Shown here: positions 27,985-37,167 of the stretch, piece by piece
Numbering within the stretch: position 1 is the stretch's first letter
How the letters are laid out: the number at the start of each line of letters is the position of its first letter
Assembly (NCBI GenBank): GCA_963749515.1
Contig: CAVVMR010000006.1
Coordinates: 62,001 to 126,000 of the forward strand
Source: Gaiellasilicea sp963749515
GTDB taxonomy: Bacteria; Actinomycetota; Thermoleophilia; Gaiellales; Gaiellaceae
Direction: 5' to 3'
Length of the DNA: 64,000 nt
Program-made: the position numbers and the translations under genes
The notes under the pieces: model-generated
Told to the model about the DNA's origin: nothing
Database searches by the model: none
Seen by the model: the letters and a program-made list of their open reading frames with translations, nothing else

Positions 27985-28757
27985 GCCGGCTCCGCGCCCG
28001 CTGTCCTGACTGCCGGACGCTGACCGCGGTCGCGCTCGGGCCGGAGTACCAGTGCCACTCGTGCGGGCGCGAGTTCGCGGCCGGCCTCGTCCGAGTGCCG
28101 CGCGCCTGGGGGACGGGCGGCGAGGGGATGGCCGAGGCGGCGTTCCACGAGCTTCCCTACCCGGAGGCCGCGGTGATCGAAGCCGACACGCTCGCCGAGC
28201 AGACGCTGCTGCTGGCCTCGGAGCTGCCCGACCGGCCGATCGTGCTCGGCGGCTGCTGCTGCTCCCACGTCGGCGCGATCGAGGCGCTGTCGAGCGGCGA
28301 GGAGCGCCTGGCGGTCGTCTGGATCGACGCCCATGGGGATTTGAACACGCCGGAGACTTCCCCCTCGGGCAACGCGTGGGGGATGCCGCTGCGGATGGTG
28401 CTCGACGACGGCGCCGTGCTGCCGCAGCACGTTGCGCTGGTCGGCGCCCGCAACCTCGATCCGCCCGAGGTCGAGTTCATCAGGACGAGCGGGGTCGTGA
28501 CCGGTGAGGGTGCGATCGAGCGAGCGCTCGAAGGAGCGGACGCGGTCTACGTCGCGTTCGATGCCGACTCGGTCGAGCCGGGAGAGCTCGCCGTCTTCAT
28601 GCCCGAGCCGGATGGACTGCGCCTCGGCGAGATCGAGAAGCTGCTCGCCGAGGTCGCCGCGCGGAAGCGGATCGCAGGTCTCGGCTTCACCGGGTTGCTG
28701 CGAGACGAGGCCAACGAGCCGAAGCTCGCCCGCCTGGCGACAGCCCTCGGACTCTGA
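27981..28757 (+). CDS. Zinc-ribbon plus arginase-fold (ureohydrolase-like) protein
   Basis: 258 residues. The first 35 carry a zinc ribbon (CPDC at residues 8-11, CHSC further on), followed by an arginase/agmatinase-type domain. WIDAHGDLNTPETSPSGNAWGMPL contains the DAHxD metal motif and YVAFDADSVEPG corresponds to the family's SxDxDxxDP. The first metal motif, normally GGDHS, reads GGCCCSHV, so the His/Asp pair is replaced by cysteines. It may bind metals differently or have another reaction; an amidine hydrolase function should not be assumed. GTG start overlaps the upstream gene. Confidence 0.8.
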   Translation: MSRLRARCPDCRTLTAVALGPEYQCHSCGREFAAGLVRVPRAWGTGGEGMAEAAFHELPYPEAAVIEADTLAEQTLLLASELPDRPIVLGGCCCSHVGAIEALSSGEERLAVVWIDAHGDLNTPETSPSGNAWGMPLRMVLDDGAVLPQHVALVGARNLDPPEVEFIRTSGVVTGEGAIERALEGADAVYVAFDADSVEPGELAVFMPEPDGLRLGEIEKLLAEVAARKRIAGLGFTGLLRDEANEPKLARLATALGL

Positions 28758-28792
28758 GTCCAACCTGTAACCGTCTCGCAGGGGCGCAGGTC

Positions 28793-28798
28793 TAAACT
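28793..28798 (+). promoter_or_regulatory. Leaderless -10 element of accDA
   Basis: TAAACT lies exactly 6 nt before ATG 28805, in the 47-base gap after the arginase-fold gene. No clear -35. Confidence 0.5.
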
Positions 28799-28804
28799 CC
28801 CGCA

Positions 28805-29650
28805 ATGGCCGAAACCACCAGGATCGACGTCTCGATCGAGAACAAGCAGGCACCTGAGCCTGAGGCCAAGAAGCATCCCAACACCTGTCCCCAGTGCGGC
28901 TCGCACTACCGGGACGACGAGCTCGCCGCGAATCTGCGCGTGTGCACGCACTGCGGCCACCACTTCCCGGTCAAGGCGCACGAGCGGATCGCGCAGGTCG
29001 TGGACGACGGCAGCTTCTCCGAGGAGGCCGGCGACCTTCGCTCGGCCGACCCTCTCAAGTTCTTCGACCTCCGCGCCTACAACGAGCGGCTTGCCGAGGC
29101 GGAGATCGCGACCGGGCTCGGCGATGCGCTCGTCATCGGCAGCGCCACGATCGAAAACCTCCGGTGCGAGCTGGCGGTGATGGACTTCTCGTTCATGGGC
29201 GGCTCGATGGGCTCGGTCACCGGCGAGAAGTTTGCGCGCGCGTGCGAGAGCGCGGGCAACGCCGGCGTGCCGCTGATCTCGATCTCGGCGTCGGGCGGCG
29301 CTCGCATGCAGGAGGGAATCCTGGCGCTGATGCAGCTGCCGAAGACCGTCGTCGCCGTCGAGGAGCTGCACGAAGCAGGGTGTGCGCTGATCTCGGTGAT
29401 GGCGCATCCCACGACCGGTGGCCTGCTCGCGAGCTTTGCGAGCCTCGGCGACGTGCTCCTCGCCGAGCCGGGCGCGCTGATGTCGTTCGCCGGACCGCGC
29501 GTCGTGGCGCAGACGACACGCGAGAAGCTGCCCGACGACTTCGGCCTCGCCGAGTCGAACCTTCGCTTCGGGCACGTGGACGCGATCGTCCCGCGCCGGG
29601 AGCTGCGACCGACGCTTGCACGGCTGCTCCGCCTCTTCGGAGAGGAGTAG
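28805..29650 (+). CDS. accD: Acetyl-CoA carboxylase carboxyltransferase subunit beta
   Basis: 281 residues. With AccA it transfers CO2 from biotin to acetyl-CoA, giving malonyl-CoA for the fab enzymes. The N-terminal zinc ribbon uses Cys28, Cys31, Cys47 and Cys50; the crotonase-like body shows FMGGSMGSVTGEKFARA and SASGGARMQEGILALMQL. ATG 28805 has no ribosome site but a -10 element 6 nt upstream, so the transcript is probably leaderless. accA follows after 1 base. Confidence 0.95.
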   Translation: MAETTRIDVSIENKQAPEPEAKKHPNTCPQCGSHYRDDELAANLRVCTHCGHHFPVKAHERIAQVVDDGSFSEEAGDLRSADPLKFFDLRAYNERLAEAEIATGLGDALVIGSATIENLRCELAVMDFSFMGGSMGSVTGEKFARACESAGNAGVPLISISASGGARMQEGILALMQLPKTVVAVEELHEAGCALISVMAHPTTGGLLASFASLGDVLLAEPGALMSFAGPRVVAQTTREKLPDDFGLAESNLRFGHVDAIVPRRELRPTLARLLRLFGEE

Positions 29651-29651
29651 G

Positions 29652-30584
29652 GTGGCGCGTGATGCAGAGATCAGGCTCCGGGATCGGTTGAGCAAGCTGG
29701 GGGGACTCGATCTTCTGCGCGGCGCTCGCCTCTCCGGTGAGCTCGAGCGGCTGAAGCGCCAACTCGACCGGATCGAGGCCGAGCCGACAGACGAGGAGAT
29801 CTGGACGAAGGTCGAGCTGGCCCGGCACGAGGACCGGCCGTACACCCTCGACTACGTCGACCGGATCCTCGAGGACTGGTTCGAGCTGCACGGCGACCGC
29901 GGGCGCGCCGACGACGCCGCGCTCGTGGCGGGGATCGGCAAGCTCGAGGGCCGCACGATCGCGCTCATCGGCCACCAGAAGGGACGCGACATCAAGGAGC
30001 GCTCCAAGCGGAACTTCGGGATGGCCTATCCCGAGGGCTACCGGAAGTCGATGCGGGTGATGGAGCTGGCCGACCGGCACCGGTTCCCCGTCGTCACCCT
30101 GGTCGACACCCCGGGTGCGTATCCGGGGATCGCGGCGGAGCAACATGGCCAGGGCGGCGCAATCGCGCGGTCGCAGGCCAGGATGGCGCGGCTTCGCGTG
30201 CCGACGGTGGCGTGCGTGATCGGGGAGGGCGGCTCGGGAGGAGCGGTTGCGATCGCGCTCGCCGACCGTGTCCTGATGCAGGAGAACGCGATCTACTCGG
30301 TGATCTCGCCGGAAGGCTGTGCGGCGATCCTGTGGCGCGACGCCGGGGAGAAGCGGAAGGCGGCTGCAGCGTTCAAGCCGGATGCCGCCCATTGTTTCGA
30401 GCTCGGCGTCATCGACGGGATCATCCCGGAGCCGGTGGGCGGGGCGCAGGAGAACCCCGACGAGGCGGCTCGCCTGCTCGCTGCGGCGGTCGCGGACGCC
30501 CTCGACGAGCTCGATGACGTTCCCCAGGACGAGTTGCGCGCGAAACGGCGTGCCAAGTTCCGTTCGATGGGCGTGCTCGCCTGA
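29652..30584 (+). CDS. accA: Acetyl-CoA carboxylase carboxyltransferase subunit alpha
   Basis: 310 residues. Partner of AccD. The body shows ELHGDRGRADDAALVAGIG, GHQKGRDIKERSKRNFGMAYPEGYRKS, DTPGAYPG and GEGGSGGAVAIALADRVLM. GTG 29652 follows AGAGGAG, which overlaps the accD stop. No biotin carboxylase or BCCP gene is nearby. A 16-bp palindrome covers the stop codon. Confidence 0.95.
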   Translation: MARDAEIRLRDRLSKLGGLDLLRGARLSGELERLKRQLDRIEAEPTDEEIWTKVELARHEDRPYTLDYVDRILEDWFELHGDRGRADDAALVAGIGKLEGRTIALIGHQKGRDIKERSKRNFGMAYPEGYRKSMRVMELADRHRFPVVTLVDTPGAYPGIAAEQHGQGGAIARSQARMARLRVPTVACVIGEGGSGGAVAIALADRVLMQENAIYSVISPEGCAAILWRDAGEKRKAAAAFKPDAAHCFELGVIDGIIPEPVGGAQENPDEAARLLAAAVADALDELDDVPQDELRAKRRAKFRSMGVLA

Positions 30585-30597
30585 TCGATCAGGCTTT
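30579..30597 (+). terminator. Palindrome at the end of accA, possible terminator
   Basis: GCCTGATCGATCAGGC is a perfect 16-base palindrome spanning the accA stop codon, foldable as a 6-bp stem with a TCGA loop and followed by TTT. A further imperfect inverted repeat (CTGTTCC / GGAAACAG, 30622-30648) lies downstream. Intrinsic termination is plausible but the T-run is short. Confidence 0.4.
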
Positions 30598-30722
30598 CCA
30601 CAGCTTCCACAGGCTTTTCCCCTGTTCCGAATGTGCTCTGGAAACAGACGTTATGTGTGTTGTAGTCAGTAAAAGAGCGCCTCAACGGCATTGAAACAGG
30701 CGAGCCCGGAGAAGAGCTGCAC

Positions 30723-33044
30723 GTGGGATCGCTGAAGGACTACGAGCGGAAGCGGTCGCGGGGGAAGACGCCCGAGCCTTTTGGCAAGGGGCGTAAGAGC
30801 AAGGAGCCGATCTTCGTGATCCAGCGCCACGACGCGCGGCGCCTGCATTACGACTTCCGGCTCGAGCGAGACGGCGCGCTTGCGAGCTGGGCGGTCCCCA
30901 AGGGCGTGCCCCTCGAGCCCGGGACACAGCATCTCGCCGTCCACGTCGAGGACCATCCGCTCTCCTACGGGAGCTTCGAAGGCGAGATCCCGGCCGGGAA
31001 CTACGGCGCCGGAACGGTCGAGATCTGGGATCGCGGCACGTATGAGCTCGTCGAGGAGAAGGCGAACGGCGGTCTGACCGTCCATCTGCACGGAGAGCGG
31101 CTCGAGGGCGTCTGGACGCTCGTACCGGCGAAGCTCGGCGGCGACCCGAAGAACTGGCTGCTCGTGAAGAAGAAGGACGATGCGCCGCCCGCGAAGCGTC
31201 GCAGCTACGCGCCGATGCTGGCGACGCTCGCGGGCGAGGTGCCCACCGGCGAGGGGTGGCTCTACGAGGTGAAGTGGGACGGCTTCCGGGCGATCGCGAC
31301 GATCCGGGGCGGTGACGTCGACCTCCGCAGCCGGAACGACAAGTCGTTCGTCGAGCGTTTCCCGACGGTGGTTCGCACGCTCGAGCGCGCGCTCCGGACG
31401 CCGGACTGCGTGCTCGACGGCGAGGTCGTGGCGGTCGGCGAGGACGGCCGGGCGACGTTCTCTGCGATGCAGCAGGGCAAGGAAGGCACGACGTACCTCT
31501 ACGTCGCGTTCGACCTGCTCGAGGTGGAGGGGACGCCGCTGGTCGACCTGCCGCTGACAGAGCGGCACGAGCGGCTTGCGGAGCTCGTCGACACGCGGCA
31601 GCGCGGCATTCAGATCTCCGCCACGTTCGACGACGGCCAGGCCCTCTACGAGGCGGCGCAGGAGCAACGCTTCGAGGGGATCATGGCCAAGCGCGCCGAC
31701 TCGCGCTACGAGCCCGGGAGGCGATCGCGGAACTGGCTGAAGGTGAAGACCCAGGGTCGGCAGGAGCTCGTGATCGCGGGGTACACGAAGGGACAAGGGC
31801 GTAGGTCCGACGTCTTCGGCGCGCTGGTGCTCGGCGTGCACGAGAACGGTGTCCTCCGCTGGGCGGGGAACGTCGGCACCGGCTTCGACGACGCAGAGAT
31901 TCGGCGGCTGCTCGCCCGCCTGAAGCCCCTGCGACGCGACGACTCCCCCTTCGCCGAGGTGCCGAAGATGCCGAAGGTGCGCAAGGTCGACGTCGTCTGG
32001 GTGGAGCCCGAGCTCGTCGCGGAGGTGCGCTTCGCCGAATGGACGCACGACGGCAGGCTGCGGGCGCCGGTGTACGAAGGCCTGCGCGAGGACAAGGAGG
32101 CGGATGAGGTGCAGCGCGAGCGACCGTCGATCGAGCCGGAGATCACGAAGGGCAAGCGCGTCCTGAAGCTGTCGAACCTGGACAAGCCGTTCTGGCCGGA
32201 GGAGGGGATCACCAAGGGCGACCTGCTGGCGTACTACCGGGACGTCGCGCCGGCGATCGTGCCCCACCTGAAGGATCGCCCGTTCACGATGAAGCGCTAT
32301 CCCGACGGGTGGAACGGGAAGTTCTTCTTCCAGAAAGACGCGCCGAAGCACATGCCCGACTGGATCCCGACCGCGCGCTTCGAGGCGTCCACCAGGGACC
32401 GCCCGCCGCAGCGACGCCTGATCGACTTCCCGCTCGTGAACGAGGAGCTGGCCCTGCTCTGGGTGGTGAACATGGGCTGCATCGACATGAACACCTGGTA
32501 CTCGCGGGTCGACAAGCCCTCACGGCCCGACTGGGTGCTGTTCGACCTCGACCCCTCGCCGGACGTCGGCTTCCCCGAGACGATCCAGGTTGCGCTCCTG
32601 ATCAAGGAGACGCTCGACCTGCTCAAGCTCGAGTCGTTTCCGAAGACGAGCGGCTCGGAGGGGATCCACATCCTCGTCCCGGTGGCGCGGCGCCACACCT
32701 ACGCCCAGACGCGAGAGTTCTCGGAGATCATCGCCGGCGCGATCGCCCGCGCTCATCCGGGGCTCGCGACAACCGAGTGGACGAAGGCGAAGCGCCGCGG
32801 CGTCCTGATCGACTCGAATCAGAACGGGGAGGGGAAGACGATCGCTTCCGTCTACTCGGTGCGGCCGAAGGCCGGCGCCCCGGTCTCGACGCCGCTGCGG
32901 TGGGACGAGGTGAACGAGGATCTCGACCCGGGGGCGTTCACCATGGACGCCGTCCTCGAGCGGATTGCGAAGGAAGGCGACCTCTTCGAGGGCGTGCTGA
33001 CGTCGAAGCAGTCACTCTCGGACGCGTTGAACACGCTCCGCTAG
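30723..33044 (+). CDS. ligD: Multidomain ATP-dependent DNA ligase LigD (PE-LIG-POL)
   Basis: 773 residues, three activities of bacterial end joining. Residues 1-155 are the 3'-phosphoesterase (HDARRLHYDFRLE, WAVPKG); about 165-460 the ligase with the nucleotide-accepting lysine in YEVKWDGFRA (Lys184) and GIMAKRADSRYEPGRRSRNWLKVK; about 475-773 the primase-like polymerase with FDLDPSPDV and GSEGIHILVPV. This order is that of Pseudomonas LigD rather than the POL-PE-LIG order of mycobacteria. GTG 30723 follows GGAGAAGAG. No ku gene lies in the window. The 3' end overlaps the convergent M48 gene by 4 bases. Confidence 0.95.
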   Translation: MGSLKDYERKRSRGKTPEPFGKGRKSKEPIFVIQRHDARRLHYDFRLERDGALASWAVPKGVPLEPGTQHLAVHVEDHPLSYGSFEGEIPAGNYGAGTVEIWDRGTYELVEEKANGGLTVHLHGERLEGVWTLVPAKLGGDPKNWLLVKKKDDAPPAKRRSYAPMLATLAGEVPTGEGWLYEVKWDGFRAIATIRGGDVDLRSRNDKSFVERFPTVVRTLERALRTPDCVLDGEVVAVGEDGRATFSAMQQGKEGTTYLYVAFDLLEVEGTPLVDLPLTERHERLAELVDTRQRGIQISATFDDGQALYEAAQEQRFEGIMAKRADSRYEPGRRSRNWLKVKTQGRQELVIAGYTKGQGRRSDVFGALVLGVHENGVLRWAGNVGTGFDDAEIRRLLARLKPLRRDDSPFAEVPKMPKVRKVDVVWVEPELVAEVRFAEWTHDGRLRAPVYEGLREDKEADEVQRERPSIEPEITKGKRVLKLSNLDKPFWPEEGITKGDLLAYYRDVAPAIVPHLKDRPFTMKRYPDGWNGKFFFQKDAPKHMPDWIPTARFEASTRDRPPQRRLIDFPLVNEELALLWVVNMGCIDMNTWYSRVDKPSRPDWVLFDLDPSPDVGFPETIQVALLIKETLDLLKLESFPKTSGSEGIHILVPVARRHTYAQTREFSEIIAGAIARAHPGLATTEWTKAKRRGVLIDSNQNGEGKTIASVYSVRPKAGAPVSTPLRWDEVNEDLDPGAFTMDAVLERIAKEGDLFEGVLTSKQSLSDALNTLR

Positions 33045-35275
33045 GGAGCGATCTGGGCCGGTCGCAATTCCGCGGGCGAACGGCGGTGGAGGAGCGCCCT
33101 GACGCCCACGACGACGAGGCCGCCCGCGAGGCTCGCGATCGCGCCCTGCGCGATCAGCTGCTGGAAGACGTGCCACGAGAACGTCGACTCGATCGTCCAC
33201 GCGCACGGTCCGGGGTTGAGCGACAACGGTGTTACACAGCCGCCCGCGGTCGGTCCCCCGACGATGCCGAGCCAACCGAAGCAGCCTGCGACGAACGACG
33301 CGCCGAGCGCTCCGACGAGACCTCCGTGCCACGCTCCCGCCGCGCCCGCGACGAGCTGGACGAGGATCGCGATCGTGACCATCGTGACGAAGAACGACAG
33401 GAGGGTGGCGTCCATGGCGCGTGTCTCGGCGCTGACGCCGTAGTGCATGTAGAGGCGGATGAGCGCAGCGAGGACGAGGAAGGCGAGGCCGGCCAGCGCT
33501 CCCAGCGCCAGCGGTAGGAGCGGGCGGAGGGTCAGCGCAGGCGTTCGGAGCCGGCCTCCTGGATCCAGAAAGGCCCACGGCGCTTCGAGCGGACCACGGC
33601 GGGCGAATGCCGCTGCGAACGGGAAGAGGATGAGCAGCGCGAGCACGGGTACGAGGTACGGCTTGTGCGCGATCACCATCAGCTCGCCGTCCATCACGAA
33701 CTGCCAGGCGCGTTCGGGAACGGCCCAGACCTGGGCGTCGACCAGCTGGTGCTCGGCGGACGAAGCGTCGCGTGAGAACGCCAGGCTCGGGCGCAACTCG
33801 CGAACGGTTGTGTAGACGGCCGTGAAGGTACTGAACGCGGCGCCTGCGACGAGCAGTCCCGCGGCCTGAGCGAGGAGCGGCCTGTGGCCCCCGAGAGCGC
33901 GTAGCCACCAGGATGCACTCGTCCGGATCCAGGCCACCAGAAGAACGAGTCCGGCGACCAGGGCTGCCGCCCAAAGCAGCCCGTCCAAGCTGTCTAGCTC
34001 CCGGAGAAGCGATTCGTCTCCCACGGGGGTGGCGATGCGGTCGAGTGCCAGCTCCGGGCCGATTACGAACCCGGCCGCGAGCGCCACTGCGTCTACCCAG
34101 GGCGAGGCAGGCTCGCGGCCGTCCGCATGAGCTGCGAACGCCTCACGCCAGATCGCGACGCCGACGACGCCGGCGGCGAGCGGAACGAAGACGAGACCGG
34201 CGAGGAAGCGAAGGTCGAACGGATCGTCGACGAAGGTGGACAGAAGCGTCACGACGCCGTCGTACGCGATCGTGGCCGTAAGGCCAGCGGCGAAGGCGAC
34301 GATGGCACCGAGCGGAAAGAGCGGGCGAGTGTCGTCGATCGCAGTGAGCCGCCGGCCAGGATCGGGGTGGACGCTTCGCAGTCGGCTCAGAGGATCCCCA
34401 CTCAACCGCGGGAGGCCGGCGAGCACGCGCCGAAGGGCGCCGGCCGGCCCATCCGGGACCGAAGCACGGAGGTCTGCGTAGACCTCGCGTGATCTCAACA
34501 CCGCGTTCCGTGTCAAGTAGACGACGAGAGCGAGTACGGCGAGCCGCCAGGTGACGTTCGCAAGCGTGTCCTGGTCGTCCAGAACCGTGACGATGAAAGG
34601 CAGCACGGCGACGAGCAGGAACGCATACCAGACGGCAAGCGTGAAGTACGTGATCCCGACGTCGCGGTTCCGAATGTGGGCGAGCTCGTGGCGAACGATC
34701 GCCCTGAACGCGGGCGGATCGGCCGTCTGCTTCACGACGAGCCCGCCTCCGATTGCGACGCTGTAGCGGCCTGGATGTCCGAACGCAAGCCCTCCTGCGG
34801 ATGCATCGAGCGGGTTCCAGAGCAGCCGGGGAGGGTCGAGACCCTGTTCGCGCGCCAGCTCCTCCATCTCGGCGACCACGGCGGGCGCGTCGGCCGTGGT
34901 CAGGGGGCGGAGCTTGCGTCGGCGCGTGATCCAGAGGGGAGCCGCGAGCATCAGCCCGATCGCGACGAGCAGAAGCGCGGCCGTGCCGCCCAGCATCCAT
35001 CCCACCTGGTAGCGATAGACGCTGGCGAGACAGGCACTGAACGCATCGGTCGCCGCCGCGAACTGCTCCGTACTGGGTGCGCCGGTGGGCGAGAGCCCGA
35101 GGCACGTTTCCACCCCGGTTATCACCTCGTCGCGGTCAGACGTGTTCGCGATCCACTGCCAGACGTAGAGGTTCGCTCCCAGCACGGCGGCGACGAGCAG
35201 CCCGAACCGGAACGCCGTGTCGGATGGGAAGGCGAACGGATTCAGGCGGGGGCGGCGCTCCGGCTCCGACGCCAC
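33041..35275 (-). CDS. Polytopic membrane M48-type metalloprotease
   Basis: 744 residues. HELAHIRNRD (zinc ligands His196 and His200, catalytic Glu197) with REVYADLRA (Glu264 as third ligand) marks an M48 (HtpX/Ste24-like) peptidase. Unlike the usual 280-450-residue members, it carries a long C-terminal part with about eight more hydrophobic helices. Two helices precede the catalytic site and two follow it. The large membrane extension is not recognised. GTG start 6 bases after the upstream small gene, so the two are cotranscribed. Confidence 0.85.
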   Translation of the reverse strand: MASEPERRPRLNPFAFPSDTAFRFGLLVAAVLGANLYVWQWIANTSDRDEVITGVETCLGLSPTGAPSTEQFAAATDAFSACLASVYRYQVGWMLGGTAALLLVAIGLMLAAPLWITRRRKLRPLTTADAPAVVAEMEELAREQGLDPPRLLWNPLDASAGGLAFGHPGRYSVAIGGGLVVKQTADPPAFRAIVRHELAHIRNRDVGITYFTLAVWYAFLLVAVLPFIVTVLDDQDTLANVTWRLAVLALVVYLTRNAVLRSREVYADLRASVPDGPAGALRRVLAGLPRLSGDPLSRLRSVHPDPGRRLTAIDDTRPLFPLGAIVAFAAGLTATIAYDGVVTLLSTFVDDPFDLRFLAGLVFVPLAAGVVGVAIWREAFAAHADGREPASPWVDAVALAAGFVIGPELALDRIATPVGDESLLRELDSLDGLLWAAALVAGLVLLVAWIRTSASWWLRALGGHRPLLAQAAGLLVAGAAFSTFTAVYTTVRELRPSLAFSRDASSAEHQLVDAQVWAVPERAWQFVMDGELMVIAHKPYLVPVLALLILFPFAAAFARRGPLEAPWAFLDPGGRLRTPALTLRPLLPLALGALAGLAFLVLAALIRLYMHYGVSAETRAMDATLLSFFVTMVTIAILVQLVAGAAGAWHGGLVGALGASFVAGCFGWLGIVGGPTAGGCVTPLSLNPGPCAWTIESTFSWHVFQQLIAQGAIASLAGGLVVVGVRALLHRRSPAELRPAQIAP

Positions 35276-35281
35276 GAGCGC

Positions 35282-35755
35282 TCATGCCAGCGCCAGACTC
35301 CCGACGAGAGAATCTGCGAGCAACGTCGCCCGCTCGTCGGAGAGCTTCAGCGCCCGGCCCTTCTTGATCGCGAGCGCGCGCACCTGCTCGAGCTGGTCGT
35401 CCGTGAGCTCGGCCACCGGTTCTGCCTCCGCGTCACCGTCGCGGTTCACGAGCCTGGCGATGACCCGGTCGATCGCGCCCTCGCCCTGCTCGCGAGCGCG
35501 CTCCCGCAGCTGCTCGCCGAGAAAGCCGATCACGTCCTTCGCCACCTGCAGCACGACCGGTGTGAGGAGCACCACCGCGGCGTCGACTCCGAAGCCGAGC
35601 ATCTCGTCCTTCGCGGCCTTCTGCTCGAGGGCCTGGGGATTCTCGAAGTACGCCTCGCTCGTCGCGTGGAAGAGCGGAAGCTCTTCGGGTGCGGCCTTCT
35701 CGACGGTTGCGCGGGCCAGCGCGGCGACGAGCGCGTCGCTCTCAGCCGCGCTCAC
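35282..35755 (-). CDS. Uncharacterised 157-residue protein upstream of the M48 gene
   Basis: No family recognised. It has a central hydrophobic stretch (FGVDAAVVLLTPVVLQVAKDVIGFL, about 56-80) flanked by charged helical segments (EQLRERAREQGEGAIDRVIARL). It could be a membrane-associated helper or substrate of the protease encoded 6 bases downstream. GTG start; a good promoter (TTGGAC-17-TATCGT) lies upstream. Confidence 0.65.
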   Translation of the reverse strand: MSAAESDALVAALARATVEKAAPEELPLFHATSEAYFENPQALEQKAAKDEMLGFGVDAAVVLLTPVVLQVAKDVIGFLGEQLRERAREQGEGAIDRVIARLVNRDGDAEAEPVAELTDDQLEQVRALAIKKGRALKLSDERATLLADSLVGSLALA

Positions 35756-35823
35756 CGCGCGAGCTCCCTGGCCGCAGCAACGGATTGAGTGCGCACGCGC
35801 GTCTCCCTCGTCGCCTGCCTTCG

Positions 35824-35852
35824 ACGATAGCGAGTTGCCGACCGAAGTCCAA
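35824..35852 (-). promoter_or_regulatory. Promoter of the small protein-M48 operon
   Basis: On the minus strand TTGGAC (35852-35847) and TATCGT (35829-35824) are separated by exactly 17 bases. Transcription would start near 35817 and give a leader of about 60 nt. Confidence 0.5.
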
Positions 35853-35854
35853 GG

Positions 35855-37117
35855 TCATTCCAAGCGGTGCGGGTGGCCGAGCCCGGAGAGCTCGGCGATG
35901 TCGCGGCGGAAGAAGAGCGCAGTCGTCCAGTCGACGACGACGCGGATCTTCCGCGTGACGAGCGGCAGCTGGAAGAGGTGGTAGCTGCGGGTGACGAACC
36001 AGCCGGGAAAACCACGGATACGTATTCCGAGTACGTCCGCAATCCCCTTGTAGCGGCCGAGTGTCGCGACCTGCCCGAGCATCCGGTACGCGTACGGCTG
36101 CGGCTCGCCTGTGAGGTTCTTCGCGAGCCTGCGTGCCTGGCGGAGCGCGTGCTGGCACGTCGGCGGGTCGACGCGGCCCGGCGTCGCCTGGTTCGGCACG
36201 GCCGCGCCGTCACCGAGGGCCCAGACCCGATCGTGTCCTTCGACGTGCAGGAGCGGATCGACGCGGATGCGGCCGCGCTCGTCGAGTGGGAGACCGAGCT
36301 CCCCGAGCGTCGGGTTCGCCTTCACGCCGGCGGTCCAGACGAGCGTGTGCGTTGTGATCCGTTCGCCGTTCGAGAGAACTGCTTCGCTCTCGGTGAGCGA
36401 CTCGAGCGTGGTCGAGACGTGGATCTCGACGCCTCGCCGTGCAAGCTCCCGCGCGGCGTACTCGCCCAGTCTCGGCGGGATCTCGGGCAGGATCTTCGGC
36501 GCCGCGTCCACGAGCACCCAGCGCTGGCGCGCCTCGCGGAGGCGCGGGTAGTAGCGCAGTGCGTCGGCCACGAGATCCGAGAGCTCGGCGAGCGCTTCGA
36601 CTCCCGCGTAGCCGGCGCCGACGAAGACGAACGACAGGTGGGCGGCGCGGCGCTCCGCGTCGAGCTCGGTGTCGGCGGCCTCGAGCTCTCGCAGGACGTG
36701 GTTGCGGAGGTTGATCGCGTCCGGGAGGTCCTTGAACCCGACCGCGTGCTCGGCCAGCCCGGGTACCGGAAGCGTCCGGGCGACCGCGCCGAGTGCGAGC
36801 ACCAGGTGCTCCCAGGCGATCTCGAACGAGCCTGCCTCCGGCGTCTCGACGTGGGCGGTCCGCTGCTCCGCGTCGACCGCGGTCACGCGGCCCAGCAGCA
36901 TCTCGGCATGCGGGCACATCTGTCGCAGCGGTACGACCACATGCCGCGGCTCGAGCGTGCCGGACGCGGCCTCCGGCAGCAAGGGCGTGTAGAGCATGAA
37001 GTTCTCCGGGCTGACGATCGTCGCGCCCCGCCGCCCCAGGAGCCGTGCGACATAACCGCCGGCGAAGCCACCGCCGGCGACGAGCACCCCGCCACGTGCC
37101 TGACGTGCCGCCTCCAT
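35855..37117 (-). CDS. ndh: Type II NADH dehydrogenase (NDH-2)
   Basis: 420 residues, FAD-dependent, non-proton-pumping NADH:quinone oxidoreductase on the inner face of the membrane. FAD motif GGGFAGGYVARLLG, the quinone-site-type AGVEALAELSDL after the second glycine motif VFVGAGYAGVEA, and the second FAD contact VWALGDGAAVPN are present. The C-terminus contains the hydrophobic/aromatic segment GFPGWFVTRSYHLFQLP used for membrane attachment. ATG 37117; single gene, divergent from the sulfate operon. Confidence 0.9.
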   Translation of the reverse strand: MEAARQARGGVLVAGGGFAGGYVARLLGRRGATIVSPENFMLYTPLLPEAASGTLEPRHVVVPLRQMCPHAEMLLGRVTAVDAEQRTAHVETPEAGSFEIAWEHLVLALGAVARTLPVPGLAEHAVGFKDLPDAINLRNHVLRELEAADTELDAERRAAHLSFVFVGAGYAGVEALAELSDLVADALRYYPRLREARQRWVLVDAAPKILPEIPPRLGEYAARELARRGVEIHVSTTLESLTESEAVLSNGERITTHTLVWTAGVKANPTLGELGLPLDERGRIRVDPLLHVEGHDRVWALGDGAAVPNQATPGRVDPPTCQHALRQARRLAKNLTGEPQPYAYRMLGQVATLGRYKGIADVLGIRIRGFPGWFVTRSYHLFQLPLVTRKIRVVVDWTTALFFRRDIAELSGLGHPHRLE

Positions 37118-37167
37118 CAGGACATTCCTACCACGACTCCATACTTATGTGACGAATAGATTTTGCT

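Noticed and set aside
30596..30612. Two TTCCACAG direct repeats after accA that look like DnaA boxes
   Set aside because: Only the TCCACA core matches; both copies differ from TTATCCACA at the key first positions, and there is no cluster or AT-rich unwinding region.
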